Of a stretch of 64,000 nucleotides of DNA, positions 26,738 through 39,400 are shown piece by piece. Source of the stretch: Lineus longissimus (lineage: Eukaryota > Nemertea > Pilidiophora > Heteronemertea > Lineidae); the NCBI RefSeq assembly GCF_910592395.1, contig NC_088326.1, forward strand, positions 13,085,001 through 13,149,000. The letters run 5' to 3'. The notes under the pieces were generated by a model, which saw only the letters and a list, made by a program, of their open reading frames with translations, was not told the origin of the DNA and searched no databases. The translations under genes and the position numbers were made by a program. How positions within the stretch are numbered: position 1 is the first letter of the stretch; each line of letters begins with the position of its first letter.

Positions 26738-27674
26738 GTAAGTACCCTAATCTCGATATCTGCATTTTATGGTCTGGCAGGACAATGGAATGGAACCAAG
26801 TCTTATTGACCATTGCTGACACCAGACCAAATCGATGGTTATTATTCCAGCTTAGGCGCTTAACGCCATCAGTTGTAGGTGCAATCGAACTGTGGCCTAA
26901 TTTGACGACGCAGTTGGTTATCTTCCAAATAGTCACTGTATAGGGTTTGGCATTCGGGAGCGAATGTTCGATGTAGTATTTCAACTACGGTTCAAATGGG
27001 GAGAGCATACTGGTGGGATTATCAGAGTGTTGGACTCAGTTGTGGATGCACATTTCCTCTGTGTAATTTGTCGACTTAAGCAGAACTATTCGTGTTTCTG
27101 ATGTCCTGGGATGCAGTGTTGACTCTAGAGGCCCAAACGAAACAACCTCCTCTGGAAAAGTCCAAAGAAATAAAGGCTAAACTTGACTGGTTTCCTTGTT
27201 GACAACCAACACGATTGTATCGCATTTCCATCAGACCGCGACAGCCCAATACCACCATAATATGATATCTGAAACTAGGATGTAAATTAAAGGATCGGGT
27301 TATTGAACTCCTGGTATCCGTGGGCGTTAGAGGGTGGCCGATTATCCATGATATATGCATGTACCGGGAGTAGCTTTGGATAAGTAGGGAAACAGATATT
27401 CATAACCGAGATAGTGGCTTCTTAAGTGTAAACAGAACGACCTATTTTATACCTCAACATCAAAAGAAGAAACTAGTTTCGATCGAGTAGCCTGCTATTT
27501 AGCAGCTGTATTTTGAGGAATACGAGCACGCGTTTGTTAGTGGTTTGCTTCATTCATTTCACCTGCACTGTATGAGATTCTTCATTCAATGAGGAAAACG
27601 CCATGCTTATTGGTTTTTAGGGCCTACGAAATGAGGGCAAAGTCAGTGGCTTTCCTTGATAGGCTGCTATTAAT

Positions 27675-27858
27675 AGAATTCACATGTAACGTGTCACTGT
27701 TCACGTTTCATGCATGACATGATCGAAAAACGGACAAATAACTTCCAAAGAGCGGGCTACATACGATTCGCGATGTCACTTTTCGCCCTCACGGCGTGTT
27801 TTGAAGCCTAATTCAGTTAACTCGTGACAAGTGAATCATGACAAGTGACAACGTGAAC
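27675..27858 (-). mobile_element. R1 repeat copy, near full length
   Basis: Starts cacatgtaacgtgtcactgt and ends gacaagtgacaacgtgaac. The middle has acttccaaagagcgggctac, nearly as in the 0.8 kb copy. Confidence 0.85.
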
Positions 27859-29042
27859 CCGATATATTTGCAATGAACATACGACAGTGATACTTTTAAA
27901 AACCATTTCGCGCTTTTAGATTAGGGACCGACTAATATCTCATTCGAAGAAACCCCTTCGTATAGTTGTTGTTGGTGTTGTTGGTAAATAAGAACAGAAA
28001 CAAAGTCCACCTTTGCCGTGGAGCAGCCTTGCTACCTCTTCCGGAGAAGGTTCCTCGTGGCACGTTTCTCAAAGATGTGTTGTCAGTGCTGGCCGCTTTA
28101 TTAACCGACTAGAGACACTGTAGCTCATACATATATCGATTCCTCTCTCAACCTCAAGGAGTAATCAAATGAAGCCAGCCGCGCAGATAAATATTGTTCG
28201 TATCTTTTAGATCACGATGTACATGTACTTCTCTTTGATTCTGCAACAGATATTTTCAATTCGGATGTAAATTCATTATAATTTGGATATATTTTCATTC
28301 GTGAAGGTTATGAAGTTTAAGCAAATAGGCGGAAACATCGTTATGTATTGAAGGCTCGTCATGATTTTGCTGTAGTGTGTAGAACGGGGAAGCTGTGGCT
28401 GGATACGGGACGTGCCGGGCTATTTCGGATGTAGGCTGTTCCCGTTTGGATTATTAGTCCGCGGAGGTTGCACTATTTTTTCAAAATCTGGGAGCCAGGT
28501 GTTTACATTACTATTTGGAAAGTATCCCTTTTTCATTTCATACATCGTGACTGTTGACTTTTGATTTGTGAAATATAAGGAGTTCTCAGACTTGTCTCAG
28601 GATTTGAGAAAAGTTGGGATTATTTCATTTCGAGATCTCAACATTTCAGTGAATTGCGTTAACCATTGGAGAACATTTAAGGTAATTATCACCTACAATT
28701 TGCTTTGAAATGTTCTCTTCTGTCTTTACATCAATAACAGGGCCTAACGGGGTGTTTTCATTGAGAGGAGAGAACTATAGGTTTCTATGAAGCTAATCAT
28801 TGTAAATCGGATATCTAAACTCCATCTACTTGTCTCACGATTGAACTTCGTAAACATCCGTATCCAATATGAGTCGCACAGAGTTGTGTTGACTATAATG
28901 TTAATCAGATTATTGAATCATTCCAATAATACACCAAGCAATAGACAAGCGGTAGTTCATAGTAAAGACACGACAGAATTCATTATTCTAAACAAATTGA
29001 CATCGATACTATCAACGCGAATCGAACACGATAAAGTGACTA

Positions 29043-29130
29043 GTCAATTTCGTTTCAGATCGATGCGCATTTTATAACCATCCCTTTATACGCTTGTCAA
29101 TTTCGTTTCGGATTGGTCCGCATTTTATAA
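29043..29130. repeat. Direct repeat, 53-bp offset
   Basis: gtcaatttcgtttc followed by gcattttataa occurs at 29043 and 29096 with few differences. Confidence 0.75.
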
Positions 29131-29410
29131 TGGCGCCGTTGACATTGCCAACGCATCATCAGGGCCAATCTATTTAATTTCTCGTCCATTCCTCTGATTT
29201 CTATCTTCTGGGAGTTGTTAGTTTGATCGTATCAACCACAATTGCGGAAGACTAGACTAATATCCATAATTACGTCCTTGATATAATCCATATGATAAAG
29301 CGAAGCAGGGCATACCGAACAGGGGCTCCTCCACGTCTCGATGAGTGATGGGCTATCATCCCGATAAGTGCTTGAAGCGACAGTTCATCCCATTCATAGC
29401 CATAAAGGTC

Positions 29411-29612
29411 TGGTTTATACTGGATTCCTAATGTCCCTTGTCATTATTCACGTTTGACTCGAAATTGTCACGAGCACGCCGTTCACCGACTCAAGCATCA
29501 AAACATGACATTACTCGACCAAAGGCTGAAACGTGACAACGTGAATCGTATGTAGCCCACTCTTTGGAAATGACTTGTTCGTTCTTCATGTCATCAATGA
29601 CAAGTGAAAAGT
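29411..29612 (+). mobile_element. R1 repeat copy, diverged left half
   Basis: The right half (gtgaatcgtatgtagcccac, tttggaaatgacttgttcgt) is close to the family. The left half is rearranged. Confidence 0.75.
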
Positions 29613-29731
29613 AGCCTGTAGCAAGTCAACAATGTCTATAAACACAATGAGTAACATGTGGTTGTTGCCAATATTTCAGTGTTTCCATACAATTGTCATA
29701 TGAACTGATGCTCATATCTGTGCTCCACATC

Positions 29732-29789
29732 CAGTACGGTAGCGCCACTGTGCTCTGCTGGTAGTCTATCATATCTGAGGGCGTTGAAA
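29732..29789 (+). repeat. 58-bp repeat module, copy 1
   Basis: gctggtagtctatcatatct then gagggcg, also at 49484-49538. It directly follows an R1 copy. Confidence 0.8.
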
Positions 29790-30525
29790 GCATGTTATCA
29801 TTGTTATTCGCGAAATGCGCGAAAGTAGAACGCCTGCGAAATTTTGGCACAATACAGTAGCTAGAAGGATAATTCGTTAGGACACAATACCACCATGGTG
29901 GTGATTGATGGCACTGATTGGTCATGAGATGGGACGCAGGTGCTTTCCGAACCAAATTGAGTCATATTGTTTAACCATAAATTTCAATTAGCCAGACGAG
30001 TAACCGGTCCGATATGGAAGTAGCATGTTGCTGGAAAGTGTCCAATTCTTGCAGACGACGTATGGTATCACACGGGTCAATAGGGGCATACAAAGTTGGA
30101 ATTGATCTGAAACTTTCTTGTACAAGAAGGCACTGGCTAATGCACTCGAAGTGCGAGGTATAGGAATCGAAGACCCTGTCGGCCAAACGCTGATCTCTGA
30201 CCTTTGCTTTGATTTTCGATATTTGAGTGAGGCCCAGGGTTCTATATCTAAGATAATGGTTCACGAGAGAGAATATCTACTCCACTCTTTATTCTTTATG
30301 ATGCTTTATGACGAGAAGATATCATGAAAGCTTTTCTTTGACATCACAATAACATTCTAGCCTTTGGACGACGGAGTCCTCTTCCAAGCCAAATGAAGTA
30401 CCTCGACCTCAAATTATCATTTCGCTCCTGCCAGAGGGTGACATTTCTGTCCCTTTGTGAGCAAGTCCCATGTTAGTAGCTGATCAAACATATCAAATAA
30501 TTCGATTCGCTCTGTGGGAGGTGTA

Positions 30526-30670
30526 ACGGCTGGGAAGGTATACTCAGCCGGAATGATCACTGCTTTGAAAATTGGACAGTATATTCACCTGCGATGTTTC
30601 AAACTTTGGAAAGTGATGCCGCTGGGAAAGTATATCCAGTCGCAATTTCTGACGCTGTGAAAATATTTCT
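30526..30670. repeat. Degenerate tandem, about three units of 46 bp
   Basis: gctgggaa.gtata recurs at 30527 and 30620, with a weaker agtatattcacctgcgatg unit between them. Confidence 0.45.
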
Positions 30671-30827
30671 GGTTTCAATCGTAATTTCAAAAAATCATAT
30701 CATCTCAGACACAAATATTTCTCTGTGGCGTCCCTCAAGCAGGGAGAATATTTTTTTGTTAAGAGAGTTGCGTGGTAATGTAAAGGAACTTGATTAAAGA
30801 CACGAGGCTTGGTCCGCATGCGTAGTT

Positions 30828-30903
30828 GTTCATGATGTCAGTTGTAACTTGTCGCCTTAAAAAGAAGACGTCATTTCCAAAGAAAGCTCTACCCACGATT
30901 TTG
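30828..30903 (-). mobile_element. R1 repeat fragment
   Basis: Only agacgtcatttccaaagaaa and cacgatttt match the family core. Confidence 0.5.
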
Positions 30904-33094
30904 CCAAATAGTATAATCTCCAACTACAAACATACCACTGAGTAAACCATGGTTTCGATTCGGGTCTACGCAAGGTAAACACCGAATTCACCAAGGAAGC
31001 TCGTACTGACATTTTCCAGATTCCAACTGCATTTTTGTTATATTTGCATGTGTCCGCTGAACAGAGGTCACCTGGTACTTGATTCTTCGCGTTTACTGAT
31101 TCTGGTGTTAGCACCCTCATGATTTGAGTAAACGTATTAACTAAACATTATCTCTTTCAGTAAATGACATTTGAAACATACAGTTAGTTGAGTTAGGCAG
31201 CTTTGCCGCTATTGCGCGATTGAGTAACTGGCCTAATGGCCCGAACGCTATGTCGAACTGGCACTCTAGGTCAATCGCCTCCGGCGTAGAGATCAAACCA
31301 TTTACCACTAGAATCTTCAAACTAGTGCAGTAAGGTTTAGCCCGAGGGTAAAAGCAAACATACCTAACCACTTGAGTTAGAAGGCTAATTTAATATCGCA
31401 AGGGCATTCGTGGAGAGAGGCATCACTTGTCAGTACCAGCCTTTGCCACTTGTCAGATCTTGCCACAGGCTATTTATAATAACATGGCAGACTGATTGAT
31501 ATAAGAGTTGAACTAGATGTAACAATCTCTAATGAAGCGTGTGGATGATGAAGGGTGCAAAATTTGTACTTCAGTTGAAAGAGAACGATGCAGTACCTCT
31601 AAAATGTGTCTGTAGCAGCCTTTACTGATTGCCTGGGATATAATCTGCCTGGGTAGCAGCGTAAGTTGTTTGCCTGAGGTATAACCTGACAACGGTTGCC
31701 CATGGTATGTTTGAAATTATTTTGGATACGAAAAAATGTTCTACTTTGAAACGATTGAATTATCGTTAATTTGGCAGCTTAAAAACATATGTTCGGACGT
31801 GGGCGTGCAATGGTCCTAGCGTGTTGCAGTTAATGCAAAACATGTGTGTGTTGGATCTTAGTCAATAGGTACCACGCGTTATGCAAAGATCAGTACGTCG
31901 AATTGAAGTGCATTAGTCAATCGAATAGATGCAACAGCTCAATTCAATATTCTAGAAAGCTTTGTTTCGTGCAAAAATATTGAGTTGAGCTCTTGGCGTC
32001 AACTGGGACACTTCTAGTCCATAGACGTTATCTAAGGATTTGTGAATTGTCAGATTTCGAGGCTACTTTTTACGTTTCGTTACATATTTCAAGACAAGAA
32101 GAGAAAGAAATTACGAAATCCAATTTCAACTCTGTTATAATTGCATTGAGATCAGGCTCCAAGCAGGCCAGTAAGCTTACAAATTGTGTTTTTTATACAT
32201 GCCTTAGGTTAGGATTTCGAGTGGGCTAGATGTCGAACAAACCCAGTTTCAGCCTACGCTGGCTTTTGAGTTCAACTTCATTTTACAATAAACTGTAGTA
32301 CATTTCTCCGTGAATGTCATGCCAAGGTGTGCGAATGTTGTGATGGAATGACCAATTAATACGATCAAAATGATACATTTGATAGGTTCATATTTCATTC
32401 CAACGTAATTGAATACCATCCTCTAGTATATTGTGCAGGCAACCTGTGTGTGAATTCACATCTGCTTCAGGCATTATGAGATGAATTCAATGTTGGGTTC
32501 ATGCCGCCTCTAATGTAGGCGTTCAGCATGTGCATTGACGTGTAGTGCCGGTACTCGCTAATTGTACAGTGCACACGTGCTTCTAGCTTATCTGATGTGC
32601 AGTGCATTTCATGCAAATGACATGCACAGATTCTTTGGAAAACATTTCCAACCTTATTAAAACAGACAGCGATCCGATCGAGGGAAGATGAACCAAGGCT
32701 AAACATAATCAGTAATGTTAAGCGTTACATGTATGTACACCGCAAGTGCATGCATAGCGCCTACAAAGCCACTGTGCCCAATGCAAACCTGTTCTGAACT
32801 GCTATGCATACAATGTGTGTACACATCACGAAAAACACAGGTGCATTTTGATTTAACCTCTTTTTTAGCTGTTGTCCTTTCGACTCGATGTATCTCAAGT
32901 AGAACAGTTAGCGCAACCATTAGGTCTTTTCTTGATCCGTCGACCCATAGTCAGAAAATGAGCACGTCATATCACCATGAAACAGATTAATGGGACCCTT
33001 TCCTATCTGACTGAGATGCCCATCCCGAGATCAAGAGGCTTATCAGCTTGCTTGGCCTGTCAGATCAGCAACGGGCTGTCTTAATTGCTTTGAC

Positions 33095-33840
33095 CTGGCG
33101 ATGAGAGGCAATTTCCGAGAGTGGGTGATCTACGTAAGTCCTGTCCGTGATCATAAGTCATTTTCTTATTCTTGAGTTGAGAGAAGTGGTCTGGTTTTGT
33201 CAACAGTTTGGGAGAGGACACGTATCTTCTCCGTGATCATGTGTCATTTTCTCAAGGTATCACGTGTTTTGGTAATGGCTCACTCGGTATCCTGCCTCCG
33301 CCCTTTCCTCACTTCCCTAGCCTTTTCCTCATTGCTCTCGAGTCGAGAGGCGATTTCTGAGAGTTTCCAAGCTTGAGTGTTCTTGTTCATGCATTTAGCT
33401 CAAAACAAGAGAAGATTTCAGGTCTTGTGAGCAACTAGGATTAGGACACCTTTATCTTGTCCGTGGGTCATGTTCTCATGGTAGCAAGTAGTGTATCAGG
33501 CCACTTTGGCTTCAGTTTGACCTTCTTTTTATTGCACTGGCCTGGGGTCAAGAGGCCATTTCCGAGACAGTGCAACCTTGAGTTATGTTCGTGATCATGC
33601 ATAATTTGGCTCACGTCAAGAGAAGAGGTTTGCTCTTGTCAACAATGAGGGCAATGAAACATAATATTTCCCCATCCACATTGATGATGGGTTATTTTCT
33701 CATGATAGCAGGATGCCCGGTCTCGCCATCAATTACGCTTGGAAACCTCTCTATCTTTTCCCAAGGTCGGAAGTGAGCTAGAAGTGTCAACAACTAGGTT
33801 TAGGACACATATCTGTCGCTGATCATGCGTCATAGTCTAC
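33095..33840. repeat. Long-period degenerate tandem repeat (about 205-245 bp, 3-4 units)
   Basis: The phrase gagaggc.atttccgagag recurs at about 33101, 33345 and 33551. The phrase gtcaacaa.t.gg..aggaca with ccgtgatcatg.gtcat recurs near 33200, 33428, 33638 and 33787. Units differ by many indels. There is no coding potential I can support. Confidence 0.65.
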
Positions 33841-34764
33841 AGGGAGAGCCAATGAAACAGGGGTCTAGAGCCCTAGTTTTTTTTGCATTACTTAAAATAC
33901 AGCCCTGCCAAGCGGTTGTTTTAGCCAGGGGAGGAAACACTATGCATTTGATATTCGACAATATCCACCCAATGCTTTGCTGTTTTTCATCGGCATTCAT
34001 AACAGATAACATGCTTTCATATTGAAGTAACAACCTTTGCAGCTGTCTATTTCACCAATAGACCAGAACGAGTGTTGCATCGAGCTACATTCTACATATC
34101 AGGTACTTCACAAAGTTAACCGATAATTGTACGTTTCATTTTACGAAGATGCAATGGCAAAGTTGGCAAAGTGTATTGATTTGCTGCATCATGAGTGTCA
34201 CAGCCTTATAGTCACGGATGTCCAATATTCAACACATTCCAAGGCCAAGAAAATATATACATCCGACAAGCATCAATCATTACAAGCGTTATTCATAATT
34301 TCCCGAATCATCTCTGTAACCTTGACTCGTGAGTAAGAAGTTTTAGAGAGAACAATTGTAGATGGAAGAAAGTTTATGTGGTAATGGTTGTTGTGTTGCA
34401 TTTACATGAGTCCTCCTCCTACACATTTTTGCTCAGAAGAAAAGTCCGTAAATCAATCATGTCATTCTCTTGGCAAAACCAGTTGGGCTGCCTTGGAGAG
34501 AAGTACATGAAGTCGAACTGCAGATGCCCCGGATAGAAAACTTGGCGGTGACCAAGAACGATTGGCCTTGGTAGCAACATCAAGAAGCACTGCTATCAAA
34601 ACGAGGTTTAACATATTTCCCTTTATATGCACTGTGACTCGGGCCTTTTTGGATTCTTTTCTCGGAATACTGTGATAAATCCTATTCATTTGACAAATTT
34701 GTCAATATGAAGAGCATTTATTGTCGTGCTGTGACGACATAACCCCTGACGAATGGCCTTTGGA

Positions 34765-34772
34765 TGACGTCA
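34765..34772. promoter_or_regulatory. Palindromic CRE (TGACGTCA)
   Basis: An exact full cAMP-response element 1.5 kb upstream of the signal-peptide exon. One of three in 7.5 kb. Function is inferred only. Confidence 0.3.
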
Positions 34773-35762
34773 TTGATCAATAGCGGGCGTAATGTAAACA
34801 ATTCTTGATTAAACGCCGATCGAAATTTGCTTGGGCGGTTCATTGATTTCTTGTTGAGGATGGAGACTGCTGATGCAGCAACTTGTTTGGTGAGTCTGAG
34901 GAGATTTGGAAGATGTACTCCCAAGTCTGACCTCAATGTCAGCGAGTAACTTGATCAAATTCGTTAGTGGCGTTGGTTCAATAGAAATTTTGTAGAATCA
35001 AGTTGACCATTCACAGAACGGATTGATTTGGTGACGTTCTGGTCAATTTGAATGGAGATTTTACGCAATTCCGATTGAAAATACCGATATCACATGAATG
35101 GTTTAGTAGTACATGTAAAAAGTTAGATGTTATATGGTTGCAAAGATGATAATTAACATACTCGTGATTGATCTTGAGTTTTCACCATTAATTACCAGCA
35201 AGTTTTCAGCTACATGTAAGAAGGTGAGGCATCCAGTTCACCGTGTTATGAAAAGGGATCCGGATTTGATTACAAGTCGATATTTTCAAAGGAAAAGAAA
35301 TTTAACCAAGAAACAGTCTCTCATTTCCACTTTTTGTTTGAAGAAAAATCCCACTAATTAATGGCCATGAAACAGCACTTGATGATAAGAGTTTCCCACC
35401 AAACTTTTCCTGCCAAGCGTGCCCATTCAACACGTTCAAGGAAACTAAAAAATCAGGCAGGCGACTAACGTGCCTAATTGGATTTACACCAGCAACTCTC
35501 AAACCTAACGAACTTAACATGAACTGTAGCAAGAATGTAAAAAAATCTTGAACAACTAGTCGTGAGGTGTGCAGGTTTCGTTCTGCCCTCGTTATAAACT
35601 CCTAACGAGAAAGTAACAACAGCAAATTTACAGCTTATCCCTGAGGCGATGAATTAACCATGTGAATTTTTGAGTGTGTTTGACATGGTCCCATGCGATA
35701 TTAGTTTGCCAAAATGACCTTTCAGTGCTAATTTGTGTGCAGTACTTGCATGCGAAATGCAT

Positions 35763-36046
35763 ACAGTGGAACCCCGGTAACACGACCACCCATGGGACCG
35801 AGGTTGAATGGTCGCGTTACCGGGTTGGTCACGTTAGTGAAGTTGAAAATCCGGGGACAAAATGCATGATTACGTTTTCCCGCCAAAAATTTTCAAAGCC
35901 AAGATTTTTGGGGGCTGATGATGTTTCTTCATTTTGAGCTGAAAAAAAAACAAGTGAAAAAATATTTCGACATAGAAATGTTTTCATCCTACAGATTTGA
36001 ATTTTTCACAAGTTCAAAATGCTGAAATATTTTCAAAGCCAAACAA
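35763..36046 (+). mobile_element. R5 element (tggaacc ends), copy 1
   Basis: Starts acagtggaaccccggtaaca. An inner A/T-rich part has gatgatgtttcttcattttg and aaacaagtgaaaaaatattt. It ends about 200 bp before the channel signal exon. Confidence 0.6.
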
Positions 36047-36255
36047 ACTCGCTTAGTTAGGCAAACCTTGCCTATAGAATGATGAGAATCATTTGTTTAT
36101 TTTTTTCAGATATTTGTTATGAATTGGTGTTAATGATCGACTTGATCAAAGGGATTTGAAATAAGCAAACTCTGACTTGTCATAAAAACATGTTATTGTT
36201 GTTTTTCATTATAACGTGTCACGAATCTCATGAATGTTCACATTTCTATTTTCAG

Positions 36256-36441
36256 ATCTTTGACGTGACGTTGTGGACCCCAGGCGGTGAAAATGGACCT
36301 AAAAAAGATGTGCCAAATCTATCTGGCCATTCTCGTCATTATGATGATGACTGCGATGGCGGCAAAGCGGGGAAAGGACAAAGATAAAACGAAGGACAAG
36401 GACAAAGACAAAACAGAGAAGAAAGACCAAAAGAACGAAGG
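36256..36441 (+). CDS. Channel exon with 5' UTR end, start codon, signal peptide and Lys/Asp-rich spacer
   Basis: A pyrimidine-rich acceptor (ctattttcag) ends at 36255, so at least one non-coding exon probably lies upstream. I could not locate it. The ATG at 36293 opens 50 codons. MDLKK is followed by a hydrophobic run (IYLAILVIMMM) and a small-residue cleavage region (TAMAA), a textbook signal peptide of about 24 residues. Next come 26 very polar residues with 11 Lys and 6 Asp, including KDKDKTKDKDKDK. The donor GTGAGT begins at 36442 and leaves phase 2 (GG), and without splicing a TGA follows at once. The phase fits the exon at 60186. Linking this exon to the later channel exons rests on strand, phase, the missing signal peptide and the lack of any competitor in 23.7 kb. 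It is strong inference, not proof. Confidence 0.72.
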
Positions 36442-39400
36442 GTGAGTTGAGAAACGAGAGAGGATCGGGTAATGATAAGGAAGTAAGCAAATGTATATTT
36501 TGTTCACTTCTTTATTTTAGTTTTTCAACCGTAGGTACACGAGTTGGTAAAAGTTATCACTTTTTGTACTTCTATTCATGGATGTTGATAACGTGGTGGT
36601 TTTCTACACTTATATATTTCATTTCAGAATAATTTTTACACATATATTCAAACACATTTAGTCTTTGTTGATCAAATATAACCAAGATTTGATATAACTA
36701 ACACATTCTTTGTATTTTACGAATGCAATAAGATCTCTGTATATTTGGTGCATGTCAATCTTAACATTCACAACTAAGATCTATCTTCATATACTAACTG
36801 ACACATGTTTTGGATGCACTATTACGAAATGAAGAAATATTTTTAGTCGAAGTCAGTAATACATTAATGTTTCCAAACTAAAGGCAGATCGGCACAATAT
36901 CTTAACATACACTCTCCATTATGCCATTACTATTACCTTTCACATGTGGGGTTTATCTCCATCAATACTAACAGATTGTCTGAGGCGTCCTTAAACGAAA
37001 TTAAGCTTCTTTGCATCTGTTCGTTTCCCATTGAGCTATTAGAAAGATCTAGGCTTCGACCACTATGTGATATCACACGATTTTTTCTCCATTTCGGCTG
37101 AATGACTGGTGATATTAAGTCACATACTCATGAAACATATCTGTCGTCAGAACTATACAGCCACTAATGTGAGTGTGGGTAGGATTTCTGTAATTTTTTT
37201 ACTTTGTTAAAAGGGGCTTTGAACCAGCTGATGTGGCGATTCATTGGGAAAAAAATCAACCAGGTCTCTTCCCTGATACCAAGCGTGTGTTCCAGGTCAA
37301 ACAATCTGATAAGTTTCTTATAAGAATCTTAGTAAAGATCATATTATAGTTTCGTTTACATTTACATGTACAATCTTCACCAGATTCCCATAAGATTCTT
37401 AATTAAGATCTTAAAGGGAATGGCCCGCCAAAAAATGGGGAGTTTTGGACGGCCCGGTCAAAACCTTAGGCGGGAATAAGGTTTCATTGATAAATATAAG
37501 GAGTTTCAAGGCCCCCAAATCACTTGTAAGGTTCAATAGATACTGGCCTTTCATTGGTTAACCGTCTGCGTATCATTTACATACTCTCATTTTGAAAAAT
37601 ATGACAATATTTACGATCACGTTATTGATTTTTGCAACATTTTCGGTAACGCGCCCCTTGCGGATCTGTAAGGTACCATTCGGATGCTTGAAAAATGCTT
37701 GTCTCGTCGATTCGCTCGCGGATAAACGCATCAGGTTGACTGCAGCAACTTTTAATTGTTGGAGACAGAGAAGGAAGGAATATGATTATCAGTTTGATGA
37801 AAACTTTGCAAAGTTTCTTCTTGGGACTCGAAATCCATACTACTGTTCTCTCCATTTTCCATTTTCTCCTCTCTCCAACTCACTACTATCGCTATTGACT
37901 GCGTAACATACACTAACATTCTTTCGCTATCATTGCTAACTTCATTTACTAGAACACTGGCCTCTTTGTAGCCGATTATGTAACCCATAGTGGAAACACC
38001 TGACAGCGCCGCCCGGCATGATCCACGTGCTACTGGCATATTTATAACTCGTAGTAAATAAGGTTGTAAAAATATGCAAATGAGATGCCGTATATGGAAA
38101 CCATGACGTCACTAAGCAGTTCTTATTTCTGCTACGGGTGGCGCTGTTGCTTGCTTCTGGAGGCGCTATTCAACCTCTTTAACTAAGAATCTTTACAAGA
38201 ATCTTTACAATAATCTTATCAGGGCCATTCGACTTCTGCCGTGGTCACACTGGCGTTTTAGTGCGAATTGACTGAGCATTAAAATGTCAACCGTTTTCCG
38301 GAGAGCGCTCTCCGGAAAACGGTTTCAATTCGCCTTTTAGTGTGAACGTAATATTGGAATGATAACACTTCCAGGGAATGGACGAACTTCTGACATTTCC
38401 CAAATCCGGTCCCTGAATGGTTAAATCTAGATATAGCAGCCCAGGGTATAGCACTGGATGAGTTTCAACATGCATGTCATTCCCCATGATACAGAACTAA
38501 CGCATAAAATCTTCTATAGTCAAGTCCCGCTTTGGCGTCCATTGAAGAACGATACTAAGAGGGTCCCCCAGTGCAGTGTACCTCACCATGAACTCGTCCA
38601 CATACTAATGCGGCGGTGGTGGCGGCATATGTACATTGTGACTCAATAGAATCATGCTGTGAGTTAGGCCAGGCTAGTTTGTCAGATGGTGTTATATTGA
38701 CCCTATAAAAGTAACAAAACAAACAGCCGGATCTGGGCGCTAGTCCTACATGGGGATAATTTACTTTGAACACATAAATAGGGAAGATAACCTTGTGGAA
38801 ACCTGCAAGTTGCATTCATTTAGATGATAGGTTGTAATTTTTTGTTTATTTTTAGTTATATGTTTGTGCATCATTATCTTGGAGCTGCTAGGTTGAAATA
38901 GAGGTTTTCGTTCAAGCCTGCGTTTTCATCATCACTGACAGTTGTAAAAAGGAAGTTGCAGGAACTGTGATGAAATTGCTCAAGCCTAGCTACTGCTTTC
39001 ACTGGTTCTTGGTGGAGCCAACATCGAATTTCTTTACCGTCAAATTAATATTGGTATTCCACTGGAGATATACTGTGTAAATAGACTTCCTCGCAGAGCT
39101 GAATCAACTTTTTTTTATCGAATTGTGTAGGCCGAGTTTATCATAAATGTATACACACATAGAGCCAAATCAATGAAAGATGAAATGTTGATGCATAGCT
39201 GGGGGGGGGGCTCCAATCAGATACGTGGTTTGCAATATTATATAGGGTAGCGCTCCATGATATTTGGCACCGTGGATGAGTCAAATCTCTGTACTCTCAG
39301 ATAAGAATGGCTAGAACCAAGGGTCTTGATGGTGAACACATCATGGAGAGTTGGTTTGAAGATGGTGTGTCACCAGCAAATTCAAGCTGACTGAACTACA

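Larger units (their letters stand above)
26750..35760. other. No gene recognised
   Basis: R1 copies (27.7, 29.4, 30.8 kb) and tandem arrays at 29.0, 30.5 and 33.1-33.8 kb. Since the channel signal exon starts at a splice acceptor, an unseen 5' UTR exon and the promoter may lie here. Confidence 0.45.

Noticed and set aside
26580-26984. A 134-codon minus-strand open frame
   Set aside because: It overlaps the plus-strand exon candidate at 26548-26737 and has no recognisable domain. Probably a shadow or chance.
29971-30264. A minus-strand open frame of about 97 codons with a protein-like sequence
   Set aside because: No recognised domain, no splice partner, and part of the stretch is also open on the other strand. 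Length is within chance.
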